A stretch of DNA of 9,983 nt, from positions 255 to 10,237 of the forward strand of contig DAIAVG010000033.1 of the NCBI GenBank assembly GCA_027445725.1, in the 5' to 3' direction. The notes beneath the pieces are model-generated. The model saw only the letters and a list, made by a program, of their open reading frames with translations, made no database searches and had not been told where the DNA came from. A program made the position numbers and the translations under genes. Of this stretch, positions 7,157-9,983 are shown one piece after another (the first letter of the stretch is position 1; the number at the start of each line of letters is the position of its first letter). The stretch comes from Acidithiobacillus sp. (GTDB lineage: Bacteria; Pseudomonadota; Gammaproteobacteria; Acidithiobacillales; Acidithiobacillaceae).

Positions 7157-7477
7157 GCTCCCGCTGCTTATGTGTCATTGGCTGTAGCGCAAGTACAATG
7201 GATGCCCGCAGGCGTCAGGATGAAACTTTATTATCCACCATCACCGGATCGGCAAAGCGTGGGGCTACTCAAGATGATACTTCGTGAAACGCGGAAATTG
7301 TTCAGAACGTAGAATCTATTAGATCCGGGATGACACTCTATTGTTCGTTAACATCCGGACTATACCAAAAGCGGTGGATTCCCCTCCAATCCATATCTGA
7401 TCCTGTCGGGCGAGATCAATCAATTCCTCAACAGGGTGGGATCTCTCCAAAGGACCAGATCGCATTGGTCATAACAT

Positions 7478-7912
7478 CTAAAAGATGCTGTTGATAATAT
7501 CATCCCCGATACCGAACCCGGCGCCCATCATGATCGCCTGACCGAAGCCGGAGTGTTCCAGACTGCTTAGGAAGCCGCCGCCATTGCCGGGTGCGGACAC
7601 CTGTTGCTGCGGATAGCCCAGTTGTGGTGTTTGCGGATAGCCCGGCTGCCACTGTGCGCCATTCTGGTTCCGCATGGCGGCCATGTCGTTTTGCACTGCT
7701 TGGTGCATGGACTGCATGACGGCCATCACCTGCATCTGCTCCTGCTGGATATTCAGGGCGAGTTGTTTGAGGTCCAGCATCCATTCGCGGGCATCCGGAT
7801 TCTTTTCGGATCCCTGCTGCATCTTGGCGGCTAGCGCCTGCATGGCCTGGGAGACGCCCTGCGCCTCAGCCTGCAACTGCTGATACTGCTGTTCCACGGT
7901 TTCCAGGTTCAT
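7478..7912 (-). CDS. Small Gln/Met-rich coiled-coil protein with Gly-rich tail
   Basis: Family not recognised; 144 residues. The ATG at 7912-7910 has GGAG 6 bases upstream; the preceding TTG codon is not needed. Residues 1-33 and about 44-80 are Gln-, Met- and Ala-rich and look like two helical coiled-coil segments. Residues 85-112 form a Pro/Gln linker with two GYPQ repeats. Residues 111-144 are Gly-rich and hydrophobic (GFGQAIMMGAGFGIGDD), possibly a membrane-touching or self-associating glycine-zipper tail. There is no N-terminal signal peptide. It has its own candidate promoter and sits between the HU gene and the nuclease-like gene, but this gives no clear functional hint. A structural or scaffold role is only a guess. 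Confidence 0.72.
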   Translation of the reverse strand: MNLETVEQQYQQLQAEAQGVSQAMQALAAKMQQGSEKNPDAREWMLDLKQLALNIQQEQMQVMAVMQSMHQAVQNDMAAMRNQNGAQWQPGYPQTPQLGYPQQQVSAPGNGGGFLSSLEHSGFGQAIMMGAGFGIGDDIINSIF

Positions 7913-7945
7913 CAAAGTCTCCTCTAGCGGTATCTGGTAGCCATG

Positions 7946-7954
7946 ATTGTATCA
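7946..7954 (-). promoter_or_regulatory. Candidate extended -10 promoter of the coiled-coil gene
   Basis: On the minus strand TGA-TACAAT is an extended -10 with five of six consensus bases, 33 bases before the ATG. It would give a leader of under 30 bases that carries the AGGAG ribosome binding site. The -35 is weak. Confidence 0.45.
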
Positions 7955-8085
7955 CAGGCGCAACCCTGCGTTCGACCGATCCAGGACAAATCACGACCAT
8001 CGAGGTTACAACCGGCGTGTTAAAATCCCATTCGTGTTACCTCTGTTTTGGTTTTTCTGGCATGGCATTGCCGGTTAGCATTCTC

Positions 8086-8127
8086 AAAAAGCACGGCACG
8101 GCAAAACTATTACACCATGCCGTGCCG
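8086..8127 (-). terminator. Intrinsic terminator of the HU gene
   Basis: CGGCACGGCA (8094-8103) and TGCCGTGCCG (8118-8127) form a perfect 10-bp GC-rich stem with a 14-base loop. On the minus strand the stem is followed by TGC and then TTTTT (8090-8086). It starts 25 bases past the HU stop. It separates the HU transcript from the coiled-coil gene, which has its own promoter. Confidence 0.85.
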
Positions 8128-8151
8128 GTTTAGACGTTTGGAATGTAATCG

Positions 8152-8427
8152 TTAAGTGTTGATGGCCTCGCGTAGAGTCTTTGACGGCTTGAAAGATATC
8201 GCCTTTTTGGCCGGGATTTCGATGCTTTCGCCGGTAGCGGGATTGCGGCCAGTGCGTGCCGCTCGTTCGTTGGTTGCGAATGTTCCGAATCCGGAGATAG
8301 TAACAGTATCGCCGTTGGTGAGCGCTGTGGAGATGACTTCCGTTAAGGCACGGACGGCTGCGTCGGCGTTGGCTGTGGATAGGTTTGTCGTTTTTGTGAT
8401 GATGGAGATGAGTTCCTGTTTATTCAT
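8152..8427 (-). CDS. hup: HU-family DNA-binding protein
   Basis: Small dimeric nucleoid protein that bends and compacts DNA and assists replication, recombination and transposition. I start it at the ATG 8427-8425 (MNKQELISII), giving 91 residues, the normal HU length; the longer frame to 8484 adds 19 residues not found in the family. Visible marks are the GFGTF turn (46-50), the beta-arm GRNPATGESIEIPAKK beginning at G60, and the intercalating proline P63. HU is favoured over IHF by the N-terminus and length, but alpha and beta types cannot be told apart. It is a single-gene unit with an extended -10 promoter about 95 bases upstream and a terminator directly downstream. Island-encoded HU copies are often read as xenogeneic or architectural partners of the element; that is inference here. 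Confidence 0.93.
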   Translation of the reverse strand: MNKQELISIITKTTNLSTANADAAVRALTEVISTALTNGDTVTISGFGTFATNERAARTGRNPATGESIEIPAKKAISFKPSKTLREAINT

Positions 8428-8520
8428 CCTGATTTTCCTTTGCAAGACTTGGTGGTGGATTAACCGCGCTTTTGGCCTGGACACATTTCCAGTTCCAGCC
8501 GCGTGCCTTTCCTGTGTCTG

Positions 8521-8529
8521 ATTATATCA
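8521..8529 (-). promoter_or_regulatory. Extended -10 promoter of the HU gene
   Basis: On the minus strand TGA-TATAAT is a perfect -10 with the extended TG element, 93 bases before the HU ATG. The region upstream of it is AT-rich (TTAAAAATGCAA), like an UP element, with no good -35. It leaves a leader of about 85 bases. Confidence 0.65.
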
Positions 8530-8589
8530 GCGTCTCAAGTTGCATTTTTAATTTGGTTGATTGGACGGTATCGACGGCACGGCACCGAA

Positions 8590-9387
8590 CTATAAGGATA
8601 GGTAGACGGCGATAATGGGCTGAGGCCAGAGCATCATCAACCACGCGCCAAGTGCCAGATAGGGACCGAATGGCATGGCGAAATGCCGTCCTTTACCGGA
8701 GAGTAGATAGAGCAAGGCGACTGCGCCGCCGGTGATGGCTGCGAGAAAGATGGTCATGAGCACCACCTGCCATCCGAGCCATGCACCGACCATGGCGAGC
8801 AGCTTGAAGTCGCCGCCGCCCATGCCGGTTTTTCCTGTTCTCCATCGGTACGCTGTAGCCACGAGCCATAGGCTGCCATATCCGGCAATGGTACCGATGA
8901 CAGCGTTTACCGGGCCGACGAATGCCCATGCATCTGCTGGATGCCAGAGACTGAGCATGGAGAAGCAAAGGCCCATAATAATCCCCGGCTTTGTGATGGC
9001 ATCCGAAAGGAGTTGTGCTTTCAGGTCGATGACGGACAGGGCGAGTATGGCCCATGTGAACAGCAGCGCTGCAAGCAAGTGCGGCACCGTCCCCAACTGC
9101 CAACCAACCAGCATGGTGAGCGCGGCGGTCAGTATTTCTATGGCGGGATATTGGGCAGAGATGGACGTTTTGCACGAGGAGCAACGTCCGCTCAAAGCCA
9201 CCCAGCTGAGTACCGGAATATTTTCCCATGGGCGCAGCCGGTGTCCGCATTTCGGGCATTGGGATGGTGGATAGGCAATGGACTGGTGGTTGGGTACGCG
9301 ATAGATAACGACGTTGAGAAAGCTGCCGACCATCATCCCAACGATGCCGAGTCCCGCGAGGAAGTACGGTAACGGTACGTTAGCCAT
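8590..9387 (-). CDS. pilD: Type IV prepilin peptidase / N-methyltransferase (PilD family)
   Basis: Inner-membrane aspartic peptidase that cuts the leader of type IV pilins or pseudopilins and methylates the new N-terminus. The 265-residue protein starts at ATG 9387-9385; the longer frame to 9945 runs through the upstream gene and is not part of it. It has the N-terminal GSFLNVVIYRVP (21-32), a cytoplasmic zinc-type tetracysteine C44-x2-C47 / C69-x2-C72 expected of the methyltransferase half, and multiple hydrophobic segments. The catalytic pair is D129 (QLLSD) and D193 in GGGD (190-193), 64 residues apart, the spacing I recall from P. aeruginosa PilD and TcpJ. It overlaps the end of the phosphatase gene by 8 bases, so translation is probably coupled. 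No pilin gene is in the window; its substrate lies elsewhere. Confidence 0.94.
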   Translation of the reverse strand: MANVPLPYFLAGLGIVGMMVGSFLNVVIYRVPNHQSIAYPPSQCPKCGHRLRPWENIPVLSWVALSGRCSSCKTSISAQYPAIEILTAALTMLVGWQLGTVPHLLAALLFTWAILALSVIDLKAQLLSDAITKPGIIMGLCFSMLSLWHPADAWAFVGPVNAVIGTIAGYGSLWLVATAYRWRTGKTGMGGGDFKLLAMVGAWLGWQVVLMTIFLAAITGGAVALLYLLSGKGRHFAMPFGPYLALGAWLMMLWPQPIIAVYLSL

Positions 9388-9983
9388 GTGTGGTGACCGC
9401 CGTGAACCGTCTCGCGTCTTCCCGCCCGACTTCCACCATGGTGAGTCGCCCCCCAGACATGAAAGCGCCGGTATCCAGATGAACGTGTGACTCGAACACC
9501 AGGGGGGCTTCAGGTGCTTTGAGGATGGTGTGACCGCAGAAGGTCGGAGAGAGGCCCTTCCGAAATGGCTCATCGGCGTCGGCGAGGTGCCCGTCGCGCA
9601 ACGCATAGACCATCTCACGGCCCCAAAGCAGCCGGAGATCATAGCCCCCGTATTCACCGAAACCTGGAATGAACTCGTCCTCTGGGAAACCCCCGCCAGC
9701 ATCCAGAATGGCATCAATGGCCAGGAATGGTTCACCTGGATGCTCCCTGCAAGGGGTGCGCGATCCACCGTCCAGTTCGGCATGCACCACATGGAAACGG
9801 CGCGGCCCAGCATGGGCGCCGACCACCAGAATATGCGGGAGTCCAGGCAAACGGCTGGAAAGCATTTCGTTGGCCAGGCGCTCCTGTTCGGATGTTTTCT
9901 GTGCCGTAAACCACTCGCCGCCGTTGAACGTGAACGGGTGTTCATCAGGATATCGCGTCCTCTGCCCCGCGAACATGAGCCCC
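9380..9983 (-). CDS. Metallophosphoesterase, ApaH / PrpA-type (5' part outside window)
   Basis: Only the C-terminal part is present (about 200 residues); the frame stays open to the right edge, so the true start lies outside. The visible part matches the second half of bacterial Ser/Thr phosphatase / diadenosine tetraphosphatase proteins: NGGEWF, a metal-ligand-type histidine in FHVVHAEL, another in FCGHT (GHT codons at 9527-9535), and the closing DTGAFMSGGRLTMVEV. The N-terminal motifs GDxHG, GDxxDRG and GNHE would be upstream of the window. These enzymes use two metals to cleave phosphomonoesters or Ap4A; which one applies here cannot be decided. It ends in TAA at 9382-9380, 8 bases inside the pilD gene, so both form one operon. 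Confidence 0.85.
   Translation of the reverse strand, partial: GLMFAGQRTRYPDEHPFTFNGGEWFTAQKTSEQERLANEMLSSRLPGLPHILVVGAHAGPRRFHVVHAELDGGSRTPCREHPGEPFLAIDAILDAGGGFPEDEFIPGFGEYGGYDLRLLWGREMVYALRDGHLADADEPFRKGLSPTFCGHTILKAPEAPLVFESHVHLDTGAFMSGGRLTMVEVGREDARRFTAVTTHG

Larger units (their letters stand above)
6934..7477. other. Long gap, mostly unexplained
   Basis: The 544 bases between the nuclease-like gene and the coiled-coil gene look AT-richer than the flanks by eye and have no convincing coding frame. They contain a candidate promoter for the nuclease-like gene (7003-7011), a 9-bp hairpin (7128-7156), and a 6-bp inverted repeat TGGATT/AATCCA (7375-7393). It may be a decayed segment or an insertion scar, but I see no transposon ends or target duplication. 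Confidence 0.5.

Noticed and set aside
7452..7469. GACCA/TGGTC inverted repeat just past the coiled-coil gene as its terminator
   Set aside because: The stem is only 5 bp, with no real T-run after it.
8428..8484. 19-residue N-terminal extension of HU
   Set aside because: HU proteins start at MNK-ELI; the extension exceeds family length, and AAGGA precedes the inner ATG.
9388..9945. N-terminal extension of the prepilin peptidase frame by 186 residues
   Set aside because: It lies over the phosphatase gene in another frame and has shadow-like composition; the conserved PilD start is MANVPLPYF at 9387.
1..9983. CRISPR array, tRNA, rRNA or insertion-sequence ends
   Set aside because: No regularly spaced repeats, no cloverleaf or rRNA-like sequence, and no transposase or terminal inverted repeats were seen.

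Overview
The window reads like an accessory (mobile or island-type) segment of a moderately GC-rich proteobacterial genome. The evidence is the mix of cargo: a two-gene NAD salvage cassette, a mobile-type SOS mutagenesis operon (umuDC), an orphan nuclease-like protein of unknown family, an HU-type nucleoid protein, a prepilin peptidase and a metallophosphoesterase. No integrase, transposase, relaxase, tRNA, rRNA or CRISPR array is visible, so the 'mobile' reading is inference. A gammaproteobacterial or Acidithiobacillia-like host fits the protein sequences, but I cannot confirm the species.

Left part (1-2816, + strand). The 3' end of an unidentified gene is followed by a gap with a perfect 8-bp hairpin, then by nadM-Nudix and nadV. 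NadV makes NMN from nicotinamide and PRPP. The NadM domain adenylylates NMN to NAD. The fused Nudix domain is of the type that hydrolyses ADP-ribose. Together they can rebuild NAD from the two products of NAD glycohydrolases. The cassette ends in a strong intrinsic terminator at 2780-2816.

Middle (2795-4593, - strand). umuD and umuC form a tight two-gene operon encoding DNA polymerase V, with all expected catalytic residues. It converges on nadV, and the nadV terminator lies across the 3' end of umuC. Upstream of umuD there is an 11-bp palindrome but no canonical CTG-N10-CAG LexA box.

Right-middle (4837-7912, - strand). A 698-residue protein carries a clear PD-(D/E)XK nuclease core near residues 465-512 inside otherwise unrecognised sequence. 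It starts at GTG behind a near-perfect ribosome binding site. Then comes a 544-base gap that looks AT-richer by eye, with a 9-bp hairpin, and a small Gln/Met-rich coiled-coil protein with a Gly-rich tail.

Right part (8086-9983, - strand). An HU gene has its own extended -10 promoter and intrinsic terminator. Upstream of it, a metallophosphoesterase gene (cut by the window edge) overlaps the prepilin peptidase gene by 8 bases.

The most notable items are the self-contained NAD re-synthesis cassette, which could counter NAD-depleting defence systems, and the orphan nuclease-domain protein.
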